Shown here one piece after another: positions 54,114 through 64,000 of a DNA stretch of 64,000 nt (its first letter is position 1; every line of letters begins with the position of its first letter). Source of the stretch: Catonia carolina (lineage: Eukaryota > Arthropoda > Insecta > Hemiptera > Achilidae); the NCBI GenBank assembly GCA_035578175.1, contig JAQMRL010000006.1, positions 66,138,001 to 66,202,000 on the forward strand, in the 5' to 3' direction. The translations under genes and the position numbers were made by a program. The notes under the pieces were generated by a model. That model searched no databases. It was not told the DNA's origin and worked only from the letters and a program-made list of their open reading frames with translations.

Positions 54114-55168
54114 TTATATTTCTGGGAAGGAAGTGGGTGTGAACCAGTTATCAAAATATTTATCCACACTAATACAACCACATGCAGCAATGAAACAATC
54201 AAAAACTTCTTTCCAAACGTTACACACGTTATATGTACTATGATCCCATGGAGCAATGTCATTATTATCATTATTATTGCAAGTATTGCAACATGTCCCA
54301 CCAGCGTATATACAACAATCAATCAATGAGAAAGGTGTGACCACTATTAGAACCAAAATGAGCGGTATCGTGATAAACATGATAATCCCGCGTAGACGTT
54401 TAAAAGCTTCCTTTTGACTTTCAATTTCTTCTATTGGCTTATGATGTTTAAAATGTCTACTTTTGATTGAATTGAAAATTGGTCTGCTTTCGACACACTC
54501 CTGAAACAAGATTAACATAATAAATAAAACGACATAAGCCGCACGGTAAAGCTCAATTACTTCCTGGAAAACATTTAACCAATAAAAGTTATCCATCTAA
54601 CCGCAATAAATTATAAATAGTCTCACATTAATGGAATCCGGGTTACTCGAAACGCCAGAAAATAAACAAAACATTTTTTATATACGTAACATGAACAAAA
54701 AATGTTAAAGAACACTTATATTGTTTATGTTTTACTCCATAAACTTCTTTTATCGGGCATAGTTCTTAGAAATAAGAAGGTTATGTTTTGCATATTTTAA
54801 GCGGAATGTCATGTAATAGTTACACTTGTTTTGACCATTGACGAGAAAATAAAGCCACATGTATTGGATGAAAAAAGGGTTAATTATTTTTCACTCCAGC
54901 TGTGGATCTTAGCATTAGTGTTTTATCCGTATTAGATTGCAAAGAATAAAACCTAAAGCTACTTAACTTTAAGACATGTCAATGTCTTAAGAATGACAAT
55001 GAAACCGTGCTAAAATGGAAAATTTACTTAAATTTAAAAAACAATTTCCGATTTTTTAAAAATACGGTTAACGTAATTAGGTTTAATTTCTATTTAGCAC
55101 AGTGTTGTAATTCATTAAAATGTATGAAATACTTGTTAGATAGATAGTTCTTTGTTATTTAAAAAAAG

Positions 55169-55300
55169 ATGTTATTGATAAATTATCCTTGGTACCAATT
55201 TCCGACCACACATGCTGAATCTAGGCGTATTGTACTTGGTATGTTTCAAGAATTTTATCTAACTGGGATTCCAATGTATAGGGCGTATGAATATTGTTAT
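55169..55300 (+). other. Exon-like ORF cut by a mariner element
   Basis: About 44 codons (MLLINYPWYQFPT, ESRRIVLGMFQEFYL) end where the mariner fold-back begins. The pattern PWY...RR...L faintly recalls the C-terminal membrane region of insect odorant receptors. There is no good splice acceptor. Weak. Confidence 0.15.
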
Positions 55301-56240
55301 ACGAGGTCTGTTCAAAAAGTAACCGAACTTTATGAATTACGCGCTAATGGGGATATTTAGCGACGTGCGGTTGGTGGCACACTGTTCTACGTCATTCCTT
55401 TTGTGAACACATTATCTTGGATTGTTGATATTTCATTTAATTTTCGTCGTGTTCTGTTTTTAGTACGACGTGTTTAAGTGCTAGTGACGATTTTTTTAAT
55501 TTGCGAAATTCGGGAGCAAAGGTGCAACGTGCAATATCGCGTGAAGAAGGGGAAAACTTTCACAGAAACATTTCAACTGTTGAAACAAGCTTATGGAGAT
55601 GATTCTCTGAGTTGTACGCATTGTTGTAAATAGTTTTCTCAATTTAAAAGGGGTCGCCAGTCAATTGAAGACGACCCTCGACCTGGAACGCCTTTGACTT
55701 CAACTGATGGCACCGTCGTTAGGAAAATCCATAATCTGGTGCTTGTAAATCGCCGATTGACTGTCAGAGAACTTTCAGAAGAGGTTGGCATCTCAATTGG
55801 AACGTACCATGAAATTTTGACTGAAAAATTGAACTTTCATCGAGTTTCAGCAAAGTTTTTCCCCGTTTGATGACCGAACAGCAAAAAGAACATCATGTGG
55901 ACGTTTGTCGGGACTTCTTGAACAAGCCAATGATGATACAACATTCAGGTAAAGGATCATAACAGGAGACAAAAACTGGGTTTACGGCTACGGCATTGAG
56001 ACAAAAGTGCAGTGTTCACAAAGGGTTGACAAAAATTTCACATTTCAAAAATCGTCACTAGCACTTAAATACGTCGTGCTAAAACCACAACACCACGAAA
56101 AGTAAATGAGATATCAACAATCCAAAAACATGTGTTTAAGAAAGAAAATCGTAGAGCAGTGTGCTACCAACCGCACGTCTCTAAATATCCCTGTTAGCGC
56201 GTAATTTAAAAAGTTCGGTTAATTTTTGAACAGACCTCGT
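55301..56240 (+). mobile_element. mariner fold-back derivative C (two inverted 5' ends)
   Basis: The left end acgaggtctgttcaaaaagt and the right end tttttgaacagacctcgt are the same mariner terminus. Inward from both runs the 5' untranslated region of the element (compare gatatttagcgacgtgcggt with accgcacgtctctaaatatc). Between them is the decayed N-terminal half of a mariner transposase on the plus strand: a DDPRPGTP-like linker, VSIG-type helix-turn-helix, a TEQQKEH segment and ITGDKNWVYGYG, where Glu-Thr is expected after Asp. The catalytic C-terminal half is absent. Confidence 0.75.
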
Positions 56241-59200
56241 GTAGTTGACATCGGTTTGGCGTGTATATTTAACATTTTTTTACATATATATTTTTTAAAA
56301 ACATTCCTTTATGTACGAATCAGGTTGTCCGTGGCCATTTAGGGTTACTCTGAACTTCTCTTATTGCCAATCGTGACGTACGAGTATTCCGATGGGTGCA
56401 TCTTGGCTTTGCTATGTTACTCTTTTACGGGAATTAAGCATACAGTTCAACTCTCGATTAAATGATCGATGACAAAAAAATATTTTTCCAATACTTTCGT
56501 ATGTATCAGTTTCAGTTTAAAAGAATATTGTATGAAAAATTTGTTATAAACGGTTTTAGTTTTCTAATAACCGTTATTTACCTACATTGTCGCCTTTCAC
56601 TTCTATGAAAATGAGTTTCAGGAGAAGAAGTTGACTATGTATGATCGGATCAGGAATGAAGATATTCTATTAAAATAGACAAACGGCCGAAATCTTCACT
56701 CCCCCCCTAAGCTTGTGTTTTTTCAGATATACTTAAACGATTCGCTTTGTCTTCATATCTGCACTATTAGAATAAGTATAATAGAGACATTTAGACCTCA
56801 TTCTTGCCCCACCTTCAAGCTAAAATACTTCAAGATAGTCGGTTTGTAGAGGTAGGGATCCCCGCAGAGGCAGAGGTGTTTCTGCCTCTAACACTGTCGA
56901 AGTAACAGCTGCGGTAAAAATATTGTGCTTTTGTAGAAATGCTTTAAACAGAATAAGTTTTGTCTTAAATTTTTTATTAACTTTATAAATAAAGTTCGCA
57001 ACTGTTAGAAAATAAACAACCAGAGAATAAGATGATGGGTGAAAGAATAAATGAAATGACATAAGTGACGTGCATGGAAAGCACCATCCACTGACAGGTC
57101 TCCGCCATGTTATTTAGTTACTTCTTACTAATTCATCGATTAAATTATTTATTTATTAATAGCATATAAACATTTCTAAAACCGGAGATCCCTCCTCCAC
57201 TTCGTCCGTCTTTGAACGTTTGTTGGTACATGACAGAATAAGTAATCAATAAATAATAACAAAGATACGAGTACCGTTCTGTATTTCGTAGTAAGCGGTG
57301 TACGACTTCTTGATATTTAAAGAATAAACAAACCAAGCCAACATTTAATCGCTTATTCAAATTGAAAATAATCATACACTAGTCACGTTGGTACAATTTT
57401 GTTTATCCTTAAATCTTTATCTAGGTAGTTAGTAGTAAACATAGTTGGTTCAGTTCATATAACGTTATTTTGTGCAGTTTGCTAAAATTGTGAGTGGGTT
57501 CGGAAGTGTTGCTTCATTTTAATTCAATAGAAGAGATATAGACTAGTAAGTAAAAATGTTTTCAGATTTGTTAGTAGCGTGTTATATTCGTTGCCGGTTG
57601 GAAAGAGATAGTCAACTTCCTCTCACTCAATAAATTCCTGCTACTGTGAAGCATACTTATCCGCAAGCTTCAGGTCCAAACAAACCCACAGTACACTATT
57701 AGGTAGGTAGAATAAGTGCACTAATTGAAAAGGTTTTGTAGAAGATGAAATTAAAATATATTTTAAATAAAAAGTCACATAAAAATTTATTCAAATTTTC
57801 TACTTTGCTGTTTCAGGCACCCACTGACAACAGTATTTCTCTGCGGAAGGTTTTACACAGGACAACCATTAAAATTTATTTATACAGCGGAGATGTCAAT
57901 GTTCTAATCTTGAATCATATTACTCAAGACCGAGGAATTAGACAAAATTAAATAGGCTAAGTATTTCAAGTAATTTACTCAGTTGAAAAACATGATGGTG
58001 CACTCACACAGTATAGCAGCAAAGAACAACTCCGACCACACACAACACACAAAGAACTTTCATGATGCCAAAAACTGATTAACAAATCTTAATCAAAAGA
58101 TACGTTTCCTGGATGGCGTCTCTGTGTATCTGCAAAAATACAAAATTATTTTACAAGTTAATCTTTTTTCCGGAGAATCCTCTTACTTGTCTCAAAAAGC
58201 CTTTGACACGTTCATGAAATAATCGAAGGGCTAGAAACGCAACTGAATTAATCGACAGCGAAAGGGTCTGATTGTGTCTGACAAAATACTTGCAACTTTT
58301 CTTATCAAAATAATTTTACATAGGCTGAATTTTTCGCTTTATTCTATAGGTTTTGGAGAAGAGTGACATTTTTACCATAATTATGTTCTGCGCGCTTCAC
58401 AAAAATGAAACAAGTAGTTTGCAATTTTGAAATAAAATACTCTACAAAATTAGATTAAAATTAAACGATTTCTATAAAAGTTTAAAATAAATTGAGAATT
58501 TCTGCCAAACGATGTGTTAGTGATGTGGACAAAAATATTGTGACAGACACCGTTTGAACGTTTATGTTTGACGATGAAGCGATATGCCGTCTTTTTGTTT
58601 CGATCTTGTTTACCTGGCACCATATATGTCAACACCCTGGATTGTCATTTTACTGGTATAGAGTAGAATCTTCATAATTGTATCTTTATTTATCTGGATT
58701 ATTATTATTATTATTATAAGTTACTTATAAGTTTATAGACATATGAGTTAAAGGTTTTTCTTTTGACGTTACTTGTTTTTACGTCCCGATAGGTAAGTGC
58801 AGCGTTTCAAGGATTTCTATCTGTTGCTGCACTTGTTCTACTCATGTAGGTCGTCCCCGCTTCCCTGTTAGTCTCTTTCATGGAGGTTGGGATGACTGTA
58901 AGGGGTGAGTGGAGGCCATCAAAAAAAAAATTATTATACGTTTACATTCGTGATTTAATTTCAATGATTTTTTTTGAGAAAATGTACAAACTCTTATTAT
59001 GAGCGATTTTATCTCACTATATATTTTGTAAGATATGCTGTAAGTTGTCAATGTACCTATTGCTAATCTTTTCGATAAAACAATAATATTACCTACATAC
59101 GAATTTTATTGCCAGAAGAAAAGTCTCTTTTTGTTAATCTGATGTCATACAAGATGATAATTTTTTTTATCTTAAACGTTAAAATATGACGACTTCTTTA

Positions 59201-59401
59201 TATTCGTTTTTTAAAATACAACACTGGAAAATGTTATTTGAAGCTACATTCAAATAAAATTAATTTTATTAAAATTATTATAAAAGTTACTGTTGTGGAG
59301 CTTTGACACAGAATATTTCTTTAAAAAATGAATCTTATCAAACTTAGAAATACAAGCTTAAGTTAAAAATATTTAAGAGCAATTTTGTTAAATTATCCAA
59401 T

Positions 59402-59817
59402 GTAACGTAATTGTGTTGTTTAGGTCAACAGCCGAAAGGCTGGTTTGAACCTCTAGAGGTTTTACTAAGTAAAATGAGGAGTGAGGTGGTTTACAATTGC
59501 CTTCCTCACTGAATGGAAAAGTACGCTTATCAGCATGCCGGGCCCTCTGAAAAGCACATATTTTCCACTCTGCAAATGACACCTTCACTTCATTCACCAC
59601 AGGGTCTGGCTGTACAATGAAATTCATTACTTTCAGAGGAGATAACTCTGATTAGTGTCTTTTACACCTCTACCTCTTCTGTTCTTAAATGATTCAGTCA
59701 TTTAATTGGCTGACCATGTGATAAGAAACAGAACTATTTATTTTAGCCCCTCAACGAACAAATTGAGTGTAAATAATTTGACACTCCACCTGTCTGTTAT
59801 GGGCAGGTAACGTAATT
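59402..59817 (+). repeat. SINE-like 395-bp repeat (copy 3 of 3)
   Basis: Body 59413-59806 with perfect 11-bp target duplication GTAACGTAATT. Very similar to the copy at 8128-8544. Confidence 0.8.
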
Positions 59818-60239
59818 AACAACATTATAACGTAAATGCAACATCCAACGTTATATATTTTAAATTTGTACAGTCAACTAAAACGTAGAAAACACTGCCT
59901 GTATTTTTATTTCGTGTATCAGAGTTTTAAATGAATTTGTCGTGAACGGATAAACAATAGCTAGCTAAATAAACAACACATTAGTTGTTTGGTGAATCGA
60001 TTCTACCTAACGTAAATGTAAACATCAAACTTTTAATACAACAAAAACCTTATTTGTGTACCATTTGTGTCAAACAAAAAATAAGTGTTTTAACACTCTA
60101 AAACGGAAAGCACCACTTTATCAACTTAAAACTTGGGACGTTTTTATCCGATCGGGTTTAAGTTTTCCAGTAACATTTATCGCAATGTTCCTAATAAGTA
60201 TACTAAATTTTAACTTTGTCAGATTTTTAAAGTTTTATT

Positions 60240-60395
60240 TATTTAGCGTTTTGTTGGACCCTGCAAGCTACGGACATATAACACATTTTGGGTTCAGGGA
60301 GTTAAACGTGTACATCCGGTGAAACTCTATTCGAAAAATTGACATGAAAAATTCTTTCCTTCCTATATATTCATATAGGCAAGAGAAAGTAAAAA
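60240..60395. repeat. End fragment of the long inverted-repeat family
   Basis: ttttgggttcagggagttaa, catccggtgaaactc and ttgacatgaaaaattctttc lead to the ctatatattcatataggcaa terminus shared with 38415-38530. Confidence 0.6.
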
Positions 60396-61720
60396 AATGT
60401 AGCATGTATCCGAGATACGGTCGAAAGCGATCAGATCAGATCGGAAGCGACGTCTTAAAAGTTATGTTTTTAATTTATTTTTCTTTGCTCATTAATTGTT
60501 AATAACATGTGGACGAGTGAGCACTGCGTGTTGCTTTTTTGTATTTTTATAATTTTATTTCTTAATTAGTTACTACACTACAAAATCATAACCATCAAAT
60601 TTAATAACACATACACAAACAAAATGCCAAGAATAACATGATTAACCAATGGAACGATTAAATATCAGCTTATTTAATTTAATTTGTAATTAAATGTGTG
60701 TCACTAATACAGTATTTACAAATTAATTAAATTCACATTTGGCAAAAGATTTTTTGTAAAATTTAAATTCATTAAATCGTCTTTTGTTTTATTAAAAATT
60801 TTTCCTTTGTTTCTTATTTTTGTGTTTTTTATTTATAAACAGAAATTTAGTTGCTAGCGTAAAAAGCGATCACTTTTTTACACTATTTGATGTGTTCCTT
60901 GTTTTACTGATTGACTATTGTTTTTCCCCATTTTTTTGTTACAACGTGTGGCTTTGACATTCTATCTTCAGAGTTTCTAGTATTTACAGTCCTTTAAAAT
61001 TTAAAGTCATGTAATCTTAATATCGGTTGAAGTCACATTTCTTTGCATTGTAAAAAAAGCAGAAGTCACGAATTTGAAAAAGACATTTAACTGTTAGATA
61101 TTGATTGTTTAATGAAATATTCGCTTAATTCAACCACTTGGTAAACCACTTGTAAATAAAAACTAACCTGCGTTTTGTTCCACGATGAACCCGCTGTAAT
61201 ACGTATAAGGTAAGCCAAAAGAAAAGATCCGAAGGTTTGGAGATTTAAAGCCTTACACTTATATTGTCTCTGTCACCAAACCTTAGCTCAAACGTAACTG
61301 TTTATGATCTGTTTAGTTACTTCATTTTTTTATATAAGCTTGTAAGGTCGACGCAGTGAAACGTCATGGAAATGTACTTTACAAAAATACGTGCACACGT
61401 ATTTATATAAAAATATTTTTTGATTTGTGTGCCTAGTTACGTGGCGCTTCTCGCTTTAACTTTAGCCACTTTGAGTTTTACGATCGTCAGTATGCTAATT
61501 TCGGTGATCACTGCAATAGTATACTCAATACACTCACAGTTTCTTACTGTTTTTTACTGCATTTTAAACTTTTTTCATTGTACCGTTTCGACCTTCTTGA
61601 GTAAATGTTTGCCTGTTTTACACTTTTTGAATGGAAAACATCTTATGATTTAACGTTGATTTATCCGTGTAAATGTAGTACATAAAGCTGATGTGTAATA
61701 AACAACAGAAGTGATTTTTA

Positions 61721-62600
61721 TAAAATATAAATTATAGGTAATGAAACAGCTGATAATTAGTGTTTTCAAGATTGCCTTGACCACCAAAACTATCATTTTG
61801 ATTAACCCATTTTTCCTCTACGTAGAAATTATCTTTTTGATTATCAATTGTGTATTGCAACAGTTTTTAACATCTAAATAAATAAACATTTATGTTAAAT
61901 ATTACCTCTTATATAGATATAATCTTTTAGCTTCAAAACTTATTCTCAAAATAGATAATATTTTCCAATCTACATCAAATGGCGGTATGCAAACCAGGCA
62001 CCTATCTATTAAGGCAATCGTATATATATCCTTATTGAATGAAGGGGCTGAGTAATGCCATTGTCTTGTTATCATGTCACATTACACCTTAACCTCTGTC
62101 GTCAAAAGGTTTGAAAACCCTATGATTACCCCATTTGGTATGGTATCCCTTACTGTAGGATTTATTTTTTTTCCTAAGTTTTAAAGTTTCACACGTGCGC
62201 AATATTAGGATGTCAAAAACAGAACTAACCAAAAAATCAAAGATAATGGATAACCCCCTCCTTATCGCTTTATATGATACTAATTTTCACACATACATTA
62301 ATCGCTCTTTTAATTATTAAAGGAGACTGAAACAGAAGGCAATCTACATTGCAATGTGGCAATGCCACACTCTAAACAAAGCATTTCACCAATCTCTTCT
62401 GCGATGGCAAATCGAGCCCATTGCACAAAATCCATCTTTTCCTACCAAATGCCTCCTTGGCCATTGCGACCCTCACTTTCATCTTTTTGGAACACCTCAT
62501 ATCTTGCGTTTCCAGGGATACGAGATACCTAACAGACTTTACCTGCAGTATTTTATCCCTTATCTATCATAAATCCCCTATCTAACATAGCGGGCTATCG
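61721..62600. other. Non-coding stretch
   Basis: No gene recognised. Short ORFs are unconvincing. Confidence 0.4.
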
Positions 62601-63916
62601 TAGGGGACTACTTGTCTAACTGCGAGGCCTTGTTTAGGACCAGCCTTTAGTCTGTGAAGAAGCCAGTGACGCGGGGTTGCCCACAGGGTTCCATTCTTGG
62701 GCCTTTATTGTTGAATCTTCTGTTCGCTGGACTTTTGGGGCTACCTTTTCCGAGTCGGTCACGGCCATTGCTTTCGCTGATGACCTTCTCATTCTAGTAC
62801 GCGGTTGGTGGCGGCCACAGCTGGAGGAACGTTGCAGGTTGGTGATACCATGATAAGTTTTGCCAAAAAGAAGCATATGCTTCTGAGGAACAAGGCAAAA
62901 TTGTCTTTCAGTCGGAACCCTTTAGTTCGTTATAAAGGGGCCAGTTAAAGTAGAGTCAGAGTCTATAAGTACCTTGGCGTTCTGCTCGTCAATAAGTTGC
63001 TGTTTAGCAACCACGTCGCGCAGGTTGCGACCGACGCTGCTGGTTTAATGCATAAGTTGCGGCGAATTTCTCGAAAGGACTGGGGTCTGTCTGCGGGCAG
63101 CCTCAGTATGAACTATAAGGGAGTGTTCAAAAGCATGGTGACCTACACGGCTGCAATATGGGCTCACCGTTTGGACTTAAATAGAGGACTCATTCAAAAT
63201 TTAAGGAGCGCCCAGCGCAGAGCACTCTTGGTTTTGCACTGGTGGTTTTAGTACATGCTCCTTTGAGGCTACCACCGTTGCGGGAAAGGCTCTCCCGGCG
63301 GATTTTAAGTGAGAGTGCGTGCTGCTATGTGGAGACTGCGATAAGGGGCAAGAAGCCACGATCTTCGGTAAGAGGTTTCAAGTCACTTTGACGGGTCGTG
63401 ACGAAGATTCGCAGGGACCGGGTAATTTAATGCCGACAATTTGTTGCCCTACCCTCCTCTTAAGAAGAGAGTTGAAGCTCTCTCTCTTGAAGCGTGGCAG
63501 CGCGAGTGGGACACCTCTCATAAGGGAAGGTCTCTGTATGATTTCATTCAGGACTTGGGGGGATGGTACGCCTCTACTGTTTCATTAAGGACATCGGTTG
63601 TCCGAGTCCTCACTGGTCACGGTGAGTTCGCGGCATATTTAAAACGGTTCCGCCTACTAGATGATGATTACTGCGTCTGTGGGGAGGTCCAATCGCACAA
63701 CTATCTGTTGTACGATTGCCCCGCTCTTGGGAGGTCAAGACGCCGGCTGACCCTGGAGCTTCAAGGCCAAGGGGAAAATTGGCCTTTCACGAAACGTTCG
63801 AGCTTGTGCATGAGGTGCATGCTCGGTCGGTGTGGGGGTTCCTTGACAAGGTAGCTACGTTCTACCGTCGTTATGCAGATTACTATGGGAAAAGATGTCT
63901 CATCTCGACTCACTAA
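62600..63916 (+). pseudogene. R1-like non-LTR reverse transcriptase relic
   Basis: Broken pieces in order on the plus strand: VTRGCPQGSILGPLL (RT motif preceding the active site), AIAFADDLLILVRG (the catalytic F-A-D-D), a YLGVLL-type segment near 62970, RRISRKDWGLSAGSL and VTYTAAIWAHRL. The C-terminal cysteine motif follows as DDYCVCGEVQSHNYLLYDCP, which is typical of R1-clade ORF2. Several frameshifts (near 62720, 62945, 63250 and 63440) make it non-functional. The endonuclease end is missing. Confidence 0.78.
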
Positions 63917-64000
63917 CACCGAGCTAAATTATATATTGGTGGACAAACACTTTCTGGTAATAAGACGACTTTAGGACCTAACTTTTCTTTTATTTTTCTT

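Larger units (their letters stand above)
54114..58063 (-). pseudogene. Paralogue of the two-exon Cys-rich gene, arm 2 (probably broken)
   Basis: Exon 2 (54500-54114) follows a cttgtttcag acceptor and begins ECVESRPIFNSIKSR. It has a stronger hydrophobic segment (IIMFITIPLILVLIVVTPFSL) and the Cys-rich end (GGTCCNTCNN, YNVCNVWKEVFDCFIAACGC) to NWFTPTS. Exon 1 (58063 to about 58008) begins MKVLCVLCVVGV, as in arm 1. An insertion or deletion leaves 56 bases before the conserved GTGAGT donor, out of phase with exon 2. Either another donor is used or the gene is disabled. Conservation of the exon-2 frame suggests selection until recently. Confidence 0.55.
54110..61720 (-). repeat. Arm 2 of the large inverted segmental duplication
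   Basis: Inverted counterpart of 31100-38345. Private insertions are a mariner fold-back (55301-56240) and a SINE-like repeat (59402-59817). It lacks the TTAA insertion found in arm 1. Confidence 0.75.

Noticed and set aside
56820..57062. ORF matching one at 36484-36753
   Set aside because: The match reflects the inverted segmental duplication; the reading frames diverge at the ends and have no recognisable domain.

Overview
The window is repeat-rich, AT-rich arthropod genomic DNA. It is most likely from an insect: it carries mariner, Tc1, Tigger/pogo, piggyBac and R1/jockey-like relics, tRNA-type SINEs, and a two-exon gene with consensus splice sites. The order (Hemiptera?) is a guess. No rRNA or ordinary tRNA gene, CRISPR array or bacterial operon is visible. 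All repeat boundaries and identities were judged by eye.

The centrepiece is an endogenous virus of Polinton/adintovirus type at 11509-24377. It is bounded by near-identical inverted repeats of about 190 bp and is much more GC-rich than its surroundings. The right-going cassette encodes an A32/FtsK-like packaging ATPase, a 15-copy palindromic tandem array, a DUF8207-like protein, a fibre-like protein, a parvovirus-type phospholipase A2 protein, an adenain-like protease, a penton-type minor capsid protein, a 56-aa protein, the major capsid protein and an unassigned ORF. The left-going gene is a 1375-aa protein-primed DNA polymerase B. No integrase is visible. The polymerase frame is intact, but the ATPase, major capsid and last right-going ORF each carry one disabling lesion.

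A second copy of the same virus lineage lies at 1-3630 and is cut by the window edge. It has a damaged polymerase with a large internal deletion, a roughly 345-codon gene of unknown function broken by two in-frame stops, a gene for a D-type cyclin with one in-frame stop, and a small Arg-rich ORF with its own TATA box. In the full-length element the cyclin region is deleted and only frameshifted scraps of the neighbouring gene remain. The virus-borne cyclin and the 206-codon tandem duplication inside the polymerase are the most striking observations.

Flanks: 4.4-9.6 kb holds a Tc1 element, a jockey-like RT relic, a 395-bp SINE-like repeat and a piggyBac C-terminal relic. At 9.65-11.48 kb a tandem array of self-palindromic units of about 290 bp abuts the virus. 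25.9-27.2 kb is a mariner-type element with two stop codons. From 31 kb to 61.7 kb the host DNA is organised as a large diverged inverted duplication (arms about 31.1-38.3 and 54.1-61.7 kb). Each arm carries one copy of a two-exon gene for a small cysteine-rich secreted or membrane protein. Between and within the arms are fold-back elements, several made from inverted ends of mariner transposons, plus SINEs and a Tigger element. The window ends in an R1-like reverse transcriptase relic.
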